Origin: Bacillota bacterium | Lineage (GTDB): Bacteria > Sysuimicrobiota > Sysuimicrobiia > Sysuimicrobiales > Segetimicrobiaceae | Assembly (NCBI GenBank): GCA_021324255.1 | Contig: JAJPJL010000032.1 | Coordinates: 1-43,945 of the forward strand | DNA: 43,945 nt | Direction of reading: 5' to 3' | Shown: positions 1-7,718 of the stretch, piece after piece | Layout of the letters: each line of letters begins with the position of its first letter | Position numbering within the stretch: position 1 is the first letter of the stretch | Program-made: the position numbers and the translations under genes | The notes under the pieces: model-generated | Told to the model about the DNA's origin: nothing | The model's input: only the letters and a program-made list of their open reading frames with translations | Databases searched by the model: none

Positions 1-389
1 AGGGTGTCGCGCTCGCGGTTCGTGGAGAAGTAGAGGATCGCGCCGAAGAGCATCGCGACGAGCCGGCAGTAGCTGACGAACGCCCACCACATCGGCTGGA
101 AATAGAACGTGAGCCCCGCGAGCCGGAACGCCGCGAGGTGCGCTCGATCGCCGGGCGCCAGGAAGGCCACCCCGAACATGAACAGCGCCACGGTGGCGAG
201 AAGCGGCAGGTAGCGCCGGATCTGCTGCATCCGGACCCGGCCCCACCGCAGGAGGACGAGCGCCGCGAGGATCAGGCCGAGGTTGATTTCGGGCATGTCG
301 ACGAACAGCGGCGTCACCGAGAGAAAGACGAGCAGCACGAGGCGGGTCACGGGATGGTACCGGTAGAACGGCGAATCCACCGGCACCAT
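1..389 (-). CDS. EcfT-like transmembrane component of an ECF importer (3' part outside the window)
   Basis: Partial gene; only the first ~129 codons are inside the window. The translation has the EcfT-style opening DSPFYRYHPVTRLVLLVFLS followed by several hydrophobic helices (VDMPEINLGLILAALVLL, then LPLLATVALFMFGVAFL). EcfT proteins couple the ATPases to the substrate-binding S component at the membrane. The ATG chosen at 389 lies in GGGGATGGTG. The frame stays open upstream to the stop of the preceding gene at 480, so a non-ATG start a few codons earlier is possible. It follows the S-like gene at 480-1115 in the same direction, which fits an ECF operon. No ATPase gene is visible here; it would lie off the left edge. 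The family call is from pattern recognition, not alignment. Confidence 0.6.
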   Translation of the reverse strand, partial: MVPVDSPFYRYHPVTRLVLLVFLSVTPLFVDMPEINLGLILAALVLLRWGRVRMQQIRRYLPLLATVALFMFGVAFLAPGDRAHLAAFRLAGLTFYFQPMWWAFVSYCRLVAMLFGAILYFSTNRERDT

Positions 390-479
390 CCCCAGCAGGG
401 TCTTCTTCGCGATCTGGGCCTCGGTCAGATCATCCCACCCCCGTCCAAGGCGCGGGCCGGCGCGCCGGTCACGGTTGGG

Positions 480-1115
480 TCAGGCCCACCACCCCTTGGT
501 GAAGGCCTTGCTGCGCAGCACCATCGGAGAGACGTACTTCAACAGGATGGATCCGAAGATCAGCGACGGGATCGAGTTGCCGAAAAACCAGCCCAGCAGC
601 GCGGTGACCCGCGCCGACTGCGTGATCATCCCGAACCACGCGAGCACGTACGTGCCCCAAAACGCGCCGAGGAAGTTCGCCAGCAGGACGCCGACGACGA
701 TCCAGATCACCCAGTCGCGCGTGCTCTGCAGCCGGGGGTCGGCCTTGAGCCAGCGAAACGCGGCGCCCGCCAGAAACGCCTGCAGGAAGTTGGCCGGGAG
801 GTACGCCGCCGACACCGGGATCGGGGCCGATCCGCTCAGCGCGTTGGAGATGAACGGAAAGAACATGCCGGCGAGCACGCCCCACCACCCAAACCACACG
901 CCGCCGACGGCCTGCACCGCCTGACCGGGCCAGAAGGCGGACACGAAACCGATCGGGATCGCAAGGCTGCCGAGCGTGCCGACCACGATCCCGATGCCGA
1001 TGAACAACGCCAGCATCACCACGTGCACGATCCCGGGTTGCCTGTGCTCCCCGGATTCCACGGTCCAGACGGCCGCGGCAGAACTGCTGACAGGCACGGT
1101 TCTCGATGCGGACAT
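480..1115 (-). CDS. Multi-pass membrane protein, probable ECF transporter S (substrate-binding) component
   Basis: A 211-residue protein with about five to six hydrophobic segments: LALFIGIGIVVGTLGSLAIP, a Gly-rich pair around GGVWFGWWGVLAGMFFPF, then VIWIVVGVLLANFLGAFWG and LLGWFFGNSIPSLIFGSILL. The small six-helix layout with Gly/Pro-rich helix ends is typical of ECF S components, which bind a vitamin or other small molecule. The specificity cannot be read. The N-terminal ~30 residues are polar and probably cytoplasmic. It is transcribed ahead of an EcfT-like gene and divergently from a GntR/FCD regulator at 1245, which may control it. Alternative: another small membrane sensor or transport protein. 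Confidence 0.55.
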   Translation of the reverse strand: MSASRTVPVSSSAAAVWTVESGEHRQPGIVHVVMLALFIGIGIVVGTLGSLAIPIGFVSAFWPGQAVQAVGGVWFGWWGVLAGMFFPFISNALSGSAPIPVSAAYLPANFLQAFLAGAAFRWLKADPRLQSTRDWVIWIVVGVLLANFLGAFWGTYVLAWFGMITQSARVTALLGWFFGNSIPSLIFGSILLKYVSPMVLRSKAFTKGWWA

Positions 1116-1208
1116 CGGCGCTCCCTCCCTGGCGGCGGCTCGGCGGCCGGCCCGCGGTCCCGGTGGCCGCGGCCGCTCCCGGCGCCTTGCTGGCCCCCCG
1201 CCGGATTT

Positions 1209-1227
1209 GTAGTATGTAGTATATCAC
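1209..1227. promoter_or_regulatory. AT-rich tandem heptamer between divergent genes, possible GntR operator/promoter
   Basis: GTAGTAT occurs twice in direct succession (1209-1215 and 1216-1222), followed by ATCAC. This is the only AT-rich patch in the 130 bp between the membrane gene (start 1115) and the regulator (start 1245). FadR-type GntR proteins commonly bind short AT-containing sites close to their own start. The role is inferred from position and composition only. Confidence 0.3.
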
Positions 1228-1244
1228 ATCTTGAGGACCATTCG

Positions 1245-1931
1245 ATGCCGCTGCCGGCGCAGGTCGCCCGGATCGAACGACGGCTCGTCCGCGAACGCGT
1301 CTACGTGACCGTACGCGAGTGGATCGTCAGCGGCACGCTGCGCCCCAACGAGAAGATGCGGGACGTCGAGCTGGCGGCGCGGCTCGGCGTCAGCCGCACC
1401 CCCGTCCGCGAGGCGCTGCAGCGGCTCGAGGACGAGGGGTTCGTGCAGACCGCGCCGAACCGCTGGACGCGCGTGTCGCCGCTCGACATCGGCGAAGCCT
1501 GGCGGCTCTATCCGATCATCTGGTCGCTTGAGGCCCTGGCCGTCCGCTCTGGCGGACACCGGCTGACGGCGGCGGACCTGCGGGAAATGACCCGGACGAA
1601 CGAACGGCTGGCGCGTGCGCTGCGCCAGCGGTCGGCCGCGGAGGCCTCGGCGGCCGACCGCGACTTCCATGCCGTCGTGCTGAGGCGCTCCGACAACCCC
1701 GAGCTCATCAGGATCGTGCGCGATCTCAAAGTCAAGCTGCAGCGCCTCGAGAGCGGCTACTTCGGCGGGAGCGTGGTGGCGGAGCGCTCGGTGGCCGAGC
1801 ACCGGCGCATTCTCGCCGCGCTCGAGATGCGGCGTTTCGAGGGCGCCGCCAAGGCGCTCGAGGCGAACTGGCGCAACAGCCTCGACCGCCTGTCGCAGTA
1901 TCTCGACGGCAGGCGCGGCGCGGGGCGCTAA
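1245..1931 (+). CDS. GntR-family transcriptional regulator, FadR/FCD subfamily
   Basis: A 228-residue regulator. The N-terminal winged helix-turn-helix spans about residues 14-78, with the characteristic VSRTPVREALQRLEDEGF at 49-66. The C-terminal all-helical FCD effector domain follows, with DRDFHAVVL (His142) and AEHRRIL (His186). FCD proteins usually hold a metal through an Asp and three His. The last His, expected in the final helix, is not obvious here (EANWRNSL at 206-213), so metal binding may be altered. FCD regulators usually sense small organic acids. The gene is divergent from the membrane transport genes, which it may regulate. Its TAA overlaps the stop of the convergent oxidoreductase by 2 bp. 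The frame is open far upstream, but domain content and the divergent gene place the start at 1245. Confidence 0.85.
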   Translation: MPLPAQVARIERRLVRERVYVTVREWIVSGTLRPNEKMRDVELAARLGVSRTPVREALQRLEDEGFVQTAPNRWTRVSPLDIGEAWRLYPIIWSLEALAVRSGGHRLTAADLREMTRTNERLARALRQRSAAEASAADRDFHAVVLRRSDNPELIRIVRDLKVKLQRLESGYFGGSVVAERSVAEHRRILAALEMRRFEGAAKALEANWRNSLDRLSQYLDGRRGAGR

Positions 1932-2899
1932 GCGGGGATCAGGAGGAGCTTGCCGGTCGTGGCGCGGCTCGCGAGCGCGCGATGCGCCTCCGCCGCCTCC
2001 GCCAGCGGGAACGTGCGGTCGATGCGTACCTTGAGGCGGCCGGAGGCCGCCCACCCGAGCACCGCGCCGGCCCGCTCCAGCAACGCCTCGCGCGTCGCCA
2101 CGTACGACCCCATCGTGGGCCGCGTGACGAAGAGCGACCCCTTTTGGGCCAGGATCTGCAGGTCCAACGGCGGCACCGGTCCGCTGGCCTGCCCGTACAG
2201 CACGAGATACCCCCGCGGCGCGAGGCAGTCGAGGCTGCGGTCGAACGTGGCGCGGCCGACCGAATCGTACACCACCTGCACCCCCCGGCCTCCGGTCAGC
2301 CGTTTCGCTTCGGCCTCGAAATCCTCGGTTTCGTACAGCACCACCTCGTCGGCCCCCGCCTCGCGCGCGAGCGTCGCCTTGGCCGCCGTGGAGACGGTGC
2401 CGATCACGCGCGCGCCCCGCATCTTCGCCATCTGCACGAGGAGGAGTCCGACGCCGCCCGCCGCCGCGTGGACCAACGCCGTATCGTCCGCCCGGAGCGG
2501 GTACGTGGCGTGCGAAAGGTAGTGCGCGGTCATCCCCTGGAGCATGACGGCCGCACCCTGCCGGGCGTCCACGCCGGCCGGCAGGGGCACGAGCCGCTGG
2601 GCCGGGACGACCGCGTGCGTGGCGTATGCGCCGGGCACGCCGGCGTATGCCACGCGATCCCCCTGCCGCACGCCGCCCGCCCCGGCGCCGACCGCCTCCA
2701 CCACACCCGCGCCCTCGGACCCCGGCACAAACGGCAGCGGCACCTTGTAGTGGCCGAGCCGCTGGTAGATGTCGACAAAGTTGACGCCGATCGCCTCCAG
2801 GCGCACGAGCGCTTCGCCCGGCCCCGGGGCCGGCGTCGGCACCTCCTCGTAGCGCAGCACCTCGGGCCCGCCGTACGCGGGCACACGGACCGCCTTCAC
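1928..2899 (-). CDS. Zinc-independent MDR oxidoreductase (NAD(P)H:quinone oxidoreductase type)
   Basis: A 323-residue protein of the medium-chain dehydrogenase/reductase superfamily, normal for quinone oxidoreductases. It has the opening MKAVRVPAYGGPEVLRYEEV, VNFVDIYQRLG, PGSEGAG (where zinc alcohol dehydrogenases have GHE), and the NADPH-binding AAAGGVG near residues 146-152. No structural or catalytic zinc Cys/His set is seen. Family members reduce quinones or alpha,beta-unsaturated carbonyls with NADPH in the cytoplasm. The GTG start at 2899 gives the canonical N-terminus. A longer frame runs upstream but would overlap the aldehyde dehydrogenase gene. It lies 5 bp after that gene, so the two are surely co-transcribed. 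Together they may detoxify or oxidise aldehydes and enones; the substrate is not known. Confidence 0.85.
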   Translation of the reverse strand: MKAVRVPAYGGPEVLRYEEVPTPAPGPGEALVRLEAIGVNFVDIYQRLGHYKVPLPFVPGSEGAGVVEAVGAGAGGVRQGDRVAYAGVPGAYATHAVVPAQRLVPLPAGVDARQGAAVMLQGMTAHYLSHATYPLRADDTALVHAAAGGVGLLLVQMAKMRGARVIGTVSTAAKATLAREAGADEVVLYETEDFEAEAKRLTGGRGVQVVYDSVGRATFDRSLDCLAPRGYLVLYGQASGPVPPLDLQILAQKGSLFVTRPTMGSYVATREALLERAGAVLGWAASGRLKVRIDRTFPLAEAAEAHRALASRATTGKLLLIPA

Positions 2900-2904
2900 G
2901 GCCG

Positions 2905-4320
2905 CTACGAGAGATGCAGCACGATCATCTTGAGCTCGGACATCTCCTGGACGGCGTACTTGGGGCCTTCTTTCCCGAACCCGCTCTCCTTGAGGCCGCC
3001 GTACGGCATCAGGTCCGCACGCCACTGCGGGCCCCAGTTGATGTGGATGTTACCGGCCTCGACCTCCCGGGCGAACCGCATCGCCGTGTTGATGTTCTCG
3101 GTGAATACCCCCGCGGACAACCCGTAGTTCGTGTCGTTCGCCATCGCGATCGCCTCGTCGACCGTCGGCGCCGGCGTGACCGCCACCGCCGGGCCGAACA
3201 ACTCGCTCTGCGCCACCCGCATCTGCGGCGTCACGTCGGCCAGGACCGTCGGGCTGTGGATGGCGCCCCGCCGGTCGCCGCCCACCACGAGCCTCGCGCC
3301 TGCGCTCACGGCCTCCTTGATCCAGGCTTCCACGCGCTTCGCGTCGGCCTCGCGGACCATCGGCCCCACCTTGGTGCGCTCGTCGAGCGGGTCGCCGGTC
3401 GTGAGCGCGGCGACCTTCGGCCGGAGCGCCGCGAGGAAGTCCTGGTAGATCGGCGCGAGCGGAATGACGCGCTGGGCGCTGATGCACACCTGGCCCGCGT
3501 TGCTGTAGCCGGTCGCCGCGACCGCCGTGGCGACCTTCTCCAGGTCGGCGTCCGGCATGATGATGAGCGGCGAATTGCTGCCGAGCTCCATCGTGACCTT
3601 CTTGAGCCCCGCGACCCGGCAGATCTGCTCGCCCACGTCCCGGCTGCCGGTGAACGTGATCTTGCGCACGCGGGCGTCTCTGCACAGCGCCTCCCCCACC
3701 TCCTTGCCGCTGCCGGTGATGCACTGGATGCCGTCCGCGGGCACGCCGCACTCGAGCAAGAGCGCGGTCAGCTTCAGCGCGCTGAGCGGCGTGTCGGTCG
3801 CGGGCTTGAGGACGACGCTGTTGCCGGCCGCGAGCGCGGGCCCGACCTTGTGCGCGACCAGGTGCAGGGGAAAGTTGAACGGGCTGATGCCGACGACGAC
3901 GCCGCACGGCACGCGCAACGTAAACCCCATCTGCGTCTTCACGCCGGGGGCGCCGTCGAGCGGGATCACCTCGCCGTACAGACGCTTGGCCTCCTCCGCC
4001 GAAAGGGCCAGGATCTCCGCCGCGCGCGTGACCTCGAACCGGGCCTCGCCGATGATCTTGCCTTCCTCGAGCGTGATCGTGCGCGCGAAGTCGTCGGCGC
4101 GGGCCAGGAGCAGGTCCGAGGCCTTACGCAGGATTTGGAACCGCTCGTATCCGGTCAGGCGGCGCATCGCGGCGGCGCCGCGCGTGGCCGTCGCGAGCGC
4201 CCGCTCCACGTCGTCGGCGTCGGCCTTGGGGATCGTGTCGATCTCGGAGCCGTCGTACGGGTTCAGCACCGGGATCGTCTGCCGCTTGTCCACCCACTCG
4301 TTTCCCACGTACATCTTCAT
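2905..4320 (-). CDS. NAD(P)-dependent aldehyde dehydrogenase
   Basis: A 471-residue aldehyde dehydrogenase of normal length. Catalytic features are intact: Asn149 in SPFNFPL, Lys172 in VLKPATDTP, Glu245 in MELGSNSP and nucleophile Cys279 in NAGQVCISAQRV. The C-terminal oligomerisation motif reads PYGGLKESGFGKEGPKYA. The GQVCISAQR signature is close to lactaldehyde/glycolaldehyde and phosphonoacetaldehyde-type enzymes, but the substrate cannot be assigned from sequence. It oxidises an aldehyde to the acid with NAD(P)+. A purine-rich ribosome site (GGAGGGAGAGGG) precedes the ATG. The gene sits between the DUF3105 gene (54 bp upstream) and the quinone oxidoreductase (5 bp downstream) in one minus-strand unit. 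Confidence 0.93.
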   Translation of the reverse strand: MKMYVGNEWVDKRQTIPVLNPYDGSEIDTIPKADADDVERALATATRGAAAMRRLTGYERFQILRKASDLLLARADDFARTITLEEGKIIGEARFEVTRAAEILALSAEEAKRLYGEVIPLDGAPGVKTQMGFTLRVPCGVVVGISPFNFPLHLVAHKVGPALAAGNSVVLKPATDTPLSALKLTALLLECGVPADGIQCITGSGKEVGEALCRDARVRKITFTGSRDVGEQICRVAGLKKVTMELGSNSPLIIMPDADLEKVATAVAATGYSNAGQVCISAQRVIPLAPIYQDFLAALRPKVAALTTGDPLDERTKVGPMVREADAKRVEAWIKEAVSAGARLVVGGDRRGAIHSPTVLADVTPQMRVAQSELFGPAVAVTPAPTVDEAIAMANDTNYGLSAGVFTENINTAMRFAREVEAGNIHINWGPQWRADLMPYGGLKESGFGKEGPKYAVQEMSELKMIVLHLS

Positions 4321-4374
4321 GATCCCTCTCCCTCCTCGCGGGCCGGCGGCCTCGGCGCGCGCCGCCCGGGCCCC

Positions 4375-4968
4375 TCACGGAAGATCTTCCCGACCCTGAT
4401 CCACGTGCGCCCGGTAGAACTCCAGCACCTTGGCCCGGTCCAGTTCGTCGAGCCACAGCCGCCACTGCCAGGAGAGCACGGCGTACCGGTGCGGCATGTC
4501 CTCGTACGGCGCGGCCACGAACTTGACGTTGCCGAACTTGCTCGGCGGGAAGTCGCGCAGCATCTCCCGCAGCTGCAGCTCGAGCCCCGGCGCCGCCGGC
4601 GGCTTGAAGAGCACGACGACGTAGCCATGCTCGAGGTTGTGCACCCAAAACCCCGGGGCGAGCCCCTGCATGTACACGCCCGCCGGCGCGGGCATCGGAT
4701 AGTGGGGACCGGAGGCCGGCGGATGCGCGTGGTACGGGATCGCGCTGCCGACCGGCACGTGCTCGTATCCCTCGTCGGGCACGCGCTCGCCGATCTTCGG
4801 GGCCGCGGGGAGCGCGTGCGGCCTGAGCAGCCACCACCCGCCGCCGCCGGCCACGACCAGCACCACGAGCCCCGCGATCCACGCCCACGAGCGTCCGCCG
4901 CGCAGGCGCGGCGCCGGCGCGGTACCGCGCCGCCTCGCGTGCCGTGCGCGGCTTCGTTCCTGCGACAT
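4375..4968 (-). CDS. DUF3105 membrane-anchored protein
   Basis: A 197-residue protein. The first ~28 residues are Arg-rich and cytoplasmic, one transmembrane helix lies at about 29-47 (WAWIAGLVVLVVAGGGGWW), and the rest is an outside domain. Hallmarks of the DUF3105 family are present: YHAHPPASGPHYP, then HNLEHGYVVVLFKPP. The His, Asn and Glu residues could bind metal or form an active site, but no biochemical role is established that I know of. The ATG at 4968 has GGGAGAG six bases upstream. It is the first gene of the unit with the aldehyde dehydrogenase and is divergent from the metallophosphoesterase at 5086. Confidence 0.8.
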   Translation of the reverse strand: MSQERSRARHARRRGTAPAPRLRGGRSWAWIAGLVVLVVAGGGGWWLLRPHALPAAPKIGERVPDEGYEHVPVGSAIPYHAHPPASGPHYPMPAPAGVYMQGLAPGFWVHNLEHGYVVVLFKPPAAPGLELQLREMLRDFPPSKFGNVKFVAAPYEDMPHRYAVLSWQWRLWLDELDRAKVLEFYRAHVDQGREDLP

Positions 4969-5085
4969 GCTCTCTCCCACCCCACTTGACGACGCGCCGA
5001 TCGAGCCGCCGATAGTCGGTTCCCGGTCCCCTCCGTGGCCCCCTGCAACGAAAGATCGGCACGGGTTCGCGTCGAACCACGCGCC

Positions 5086-5646
5086 ATGAAGATCCTCGCC
5101 TGCGCAGACCTCCACGGCCGCCCGGAACGCATCGCGCGCGTGCGCGCCCTCGTCGCGGAGCACGCGCCGGCCGTGGTCCTGCTCCCCGGCGACCTGACCC
5201 ACGCGGGCTACGGAGAGGAAGCGCTCGATCTCCTCGGCGCCCTGCCGGTGCCGGTCTTTGCGGTCGCCGGCAACATGGACGGCCCGCGGGCGCTCGCGGA
5301 GATCGCAGGCCGCGGCTCGCTGGCGGGAACGACGCCGGTGGAGATCGGCGGCGTGTTGTTCGGCGGTCCGCACGTGGCGTCGCCGTGCGACGTGCTGGTC
5401 ACCCATGAGCCGCCGGCGGGCACCCTCGATGTCGCACGCTCCGGCCGCCACATCGGCACGCGCGCCGTGCTGGACCTGGTCCGGCAGGTCCGCCCGCGGG
5501 TGCTCGCGTGCGGCCACGTCCACGAGGCCGGCGGTGTGGCTCGCCTCGATGACACGCTCGTCGTGAACTGCACCATGGGCGACGGGACGACGGGCGGCGC
5601 CCTGATCGAGCTCACCGCCGACGGCGCCACGGCGCAGCTCCTCTGA
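5086..5646 (+). CDS. Calcineurin-like metallophosphoesterase
   Basis: A 186-residue compact phosphoesterase. The five metal-binding blocks appear in order: DLHG (residues 8-11), PGDLTHAGYG, AGNMD (family consensus GNHD/E, here Met for His), VTHEPPAG and ACGHVHEAGG. This is the short YfcE/MJ0936-like form, which uses two metal ions to cleave phosphomono- or diesters. The His of the GNHD block normally helps protonate the leaving group, so its change to Met may point to a diesterase or altered activity. ATG 5086 is preferred because the DLHG strand begins immediately; an open frame extends 17 codons upstream. It is followed after 19 bp by the SIS-domain gene, probably in one transcript. Confidence 0.85.
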   Translation: MKILACADLHGRPERIARVRALVAEHAPAVVLLPGDLTHAGYGEEALDLLGALPVPVFAVAGNMDGPRALAEIAGRGSLAGTTPVEIGGVLFGGPHVASPCDVLVTHEPPAGTLDVARSGRHIGTRAVLDLVRQVRPRVLACGHVHEAGGVARLDDTLVVNCTMGDGTTGGALIELTADGATAQLL

Positions 5647-5665
5647 CGGCCGCGGCGATCGCACG

Positions 5666-6733
5666 ATGACCGCGATCCCGGCGGAAGCCGCGGCGGGCCG
5701 GTTGATGCGCCGCGAGATCGAGGAGCAGCCCGAGGTCGTCGCGCGGCTCTGCGACCGCGAGGGCCCGGCCATCGCCGCCCTGGGGCGGCGGCTCCGGCGC
5801 CGGGCGCCCGAGACGATCGTCCTGGCGGCGCGCGGCACGTCCGACAACGCCGCGCTCTACGGCCGGTACCTCATCGAGACGTTGCTCGGGATCCCCGTCT
5901 CCCTCGCGGCCCCGTCGGTGCTCACCGTCTACCGGGCCCGGCTTCGCCTCCGCCGGTCGCTGGTCATCGGGCTGTCGCAGTCCGGCGCGTCACCCGACAT
6001 CGTCGAGTTCGTCGAGACCGCCAGGCGGTACGGCGCCCGGACCATCGCCGTGACCAACGACGCGGGCTCGGCGCTCTCGCGCGCGGCGCACGACACGGCG
6101 CTGCTGCTCACGGGGCGCGAGCGGAGCGTCGCGGCGACGAAGACCTACACGGCGCAGCTGACGGTGCTGAGCCTGTTCGTCGCGGCGGCGTCCGGCCGCC
6201 GCCGGCTCACGGACGCGCACGCCGACCTGCCGGGCTGCATGGCGCGCACGTTCGAGGCGGACGGCCGCATCCGCGACATCGCGCACCACTGGCGGCGAAT
6301 CGACGAGTGCCTCGTGACGTCGCGGGGCTACGACTACGCCACCGCGCGCGAAGCCGCGCTCAAGCTCAAGGAAACGTGTTACCTCGTGGCGGAGCCGGTC
6401 TCCGCGGCCGACCTGCTGCACGGGCCGATCGCGGTGGTGGACGAGGGCTTTCCGGTGCTACTCATCGCGCCGCCGGGGGCCGTGCTGCCGCACCTCGCGG
6501 CGCTCGCGTCGCGGCTGCGCCGCCGGCGTGCGGGCACGCTGATCGTGTCCTCCGACGCGGCCATCCTCCGGCAGGCGGACATCCCGCTTGCGATGCCGGC
6601 CGTCCCGGACGAGCGCCTCAGCCCGCATGTCTACGTGCTGCCGCTGCAGCTCCTGGCGTACCATTTGTCGCGGATCCGGGGACACGACCCCGACCACCCG
6701 CGCGGGCTGCACAAGATCACGCGGGCGCGTTAG
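5666..6733 (+). CDS. SIS-domain amino-sugar isomerase/deaminase (GlmS C-terminal half homologue)
   Basis: A 355-residue protein with two SIS domains like the isomerase half of GlmS, but no N-terminal glutaminase domain. First SIS: LAARGTSDNAALYGRYLIE, then GLSQSGASPDIVEF and RSVAATKTYTAQL, the phosphosugar-binding loops. Second SIS: SRGYDYATAREAALKLKETC and PVSAADLLHGPIA. The C-terminus DHPRGLHKITR is the usual GlmS-type end that enters the active site. Without glutaminase it should act as a glucosamine-6-phosphate deaminase or isomerase (GlmD/AgaS-like) or on a related sugar phosphate. The cytoplasmic location is inferred. It follows a metallophosphoesterase. Its TAG overlaps the stop of the convergent deacetylase at 6730-6733, and both fit amino-sugar metabolism. 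Confidence 0.85.
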   Translation: MTAIPAEAAAGRLMRREIEEQPEVVARLCDREGPAIAALGRRLRRRAPETIVLAARGTSDNAALYGRYLIETLLGIPVSLAAPSVLTVYRARLRLRRSLVIGLSQSGASPDIVEFVETARRYGARTIAVTNDAGSALSRAAHDTALLLTGRERSVAATKTYTAQLTVLSLFVAAASGRRRLTDAHADLPGCMARTFEADGRIRDIAHHWRRIDECLVTSRGYDYATAREAALKLKETCYLVAEPVSAADLLHGPIAVVDEGFPVLLIAPPGAVLPHLAALASRLRRRRAGTLIVSSDAAILRQADIPLAMPAVPDERLSPHVYVLPLQLLAYHLSRIRGHDPDHPRGLHKITRAR

Positions 6734-7560
6734 CCGCCGCGCGCCGCGGATTCCTCGGCCGCGGCATCCATGCGCACGAACACCGCGCGCTCCGCCGCAA
6801 GCGCATCGATCAGCCGCTGCAGGACGAGCATGCGGTGTCCGCGGCCCATCACCTGAGGATGGAAGGTGTACGTCAGCACCCCCCAGTCCACCGTCGCGGC
6901 CATGTAGCGAAAGTCGTCCACCCAGTTGTCGAGCACGTCCCCGCCGCGGCGAAGCCCGGGCAGAATCCCGGCGGGGGACCGTGCGTACTCGAAGTGCGGG
7001 TAGTCGTCGAGGGACCAGCTCACCGGCATTTCGATGAGGCGGGTCGCCGCGCCCCAGCGCACGGGCCGGTCCGGCGCCAGGTCGTCGCCCTGCCGCGCCC
7101 GGTACGGCAAGCAGTCGTGCGCCATCATGCTGCTGTCGTAGAGAAACCCGTGCTCGAGCAAGAGGGACACCGTGTGGGGGCTGAGGTCCCACGCCGGCGA
7201 CCGGTAGCCCCGCGGGGCGCTGCCGCAGATCCGATGAATCGCCTCGCTGCCCCGGCGGAGTACCGCCGCCTCGTCCTCGGCGGAGAGCGTCGCCGGGGGT
7301 TCGTGCAGGTACCCGTGATTCCCGATTTCGTGCCCCTCCGCATGCACGCGGCGGCACATCTCGGGATACGTGTCGATGGTGTGGCCGGGGATGAACCATG
7401 TGGAGGCGATACCGCGCCGGGCGAGCAGATCGAGAATGCGTCCCGCGCCGACCACGCCGAATTCGCCGCGGGAAATCGCGGTGGGTGTCACGGCGCCGCG
7501 CGCGATCCAATTGGAGATCGCGTCGAAGTCGAACGTCAAGCACACCAGATGCCTCGCCAT
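6730..7560 (-). CDS. Polysaccharide deacetylase-family protein (carbohydrate esterase 4 / NodB fold)
   Basis: A 276-residue NodB-fold protein. It has the TFDFD motif (residues 9-13) with the catalytic and metal-binding Asp, the metal-binding His pair in NHGYLHE (His82, His86), GYRSPAWDLSPHT, and the late motif TYTFHPQVMGRG. No signal peptide is present, so it is probably cytoplasmic. That pattern, with TFDFD rather than TFDDG, is shared with PuuE/allantoinase-like and other small-substrate members rather than secreted peptidoglycan deacetylases. It could remove an acetyl or amide group from an amino sugar or similar molecule. ATG 7560 gives the natural N-terminus MARHLVCLTFDFD. It is convergent with the SIS gene and divergent from the ACT gene. 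Confidence 0.85.
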   Translation of the reverse strand: MARHLVCLTFDFDAISNWIARGAVTPTAISRGEFGVVGAGRILDLLARRGIASTWFIPGHTIDTYPEMCRRVHAEGHEIGNHGYLHEPPATLSAEDEAAVLRRGSEAIHRICGSAPRGYRSPAWDLSPHTVSLLLEHGFLYDSSMMAHDCLPYRARQGDDLAPDRPVRWGAATRLIEMPVSWSLDDYPHFEYARSPAGILPGLRRGGDVLDNWVDDFRYMAATVDWGVLTYTFHPQVMGRGHRMLVLQRLIDALAAERAVFVRMDAAAEESAARGG

Positions 7561-7673
7561 ACCCTGTCCTCCCACCCTGGCATTCACGCCCGAAGCCACT
7601 TATGCGCGGGCCGCGCGCGGCCCTGTCCCCCGGGCGGGCAGGATTCCCGCGCCGCCTCCAATATGACGTTCAT

Positions 7674-7703
7674 GAAGCCCCGGCTCCAAGACCGGCGGGC
7701 TTC
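7674..7703 (+). promoter_or_regulatory. Hairpin in the leader of the ACT-domain gene
   Basis: GAAGCCCCGG at 7674-7683 can pair with CCGG (7692-7695) and GGCTTC (7698-7703), leaving an 8-nt loop (7684-7691) and a 2-nt bulge (7696-7697). The stem ends just before the AAGGAGGGG ribosome site of the ACT gene that starts at 7719. It could tune translation or simply be GC-rich structure. It is not a terminator for the divergent deacetylase. Confidence 0.35.
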
Positions 7704-7718
7704 AAGGAGGGGAGATCG

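Noticed and set aside
138-1244. Upstream extension of the GntR frame by ~370 codons
   Set aside because: Runs antisense to the membrane genes and is His/Arg/Pro-rich; the regulator domain starts right after ATG 1245.
2914-4989. A 691-codon open frame antisense to the aldehyde dehydrogenase
   Set aside because: Shadow of an intact enzyme gene with all catalytic residues; no domain content.
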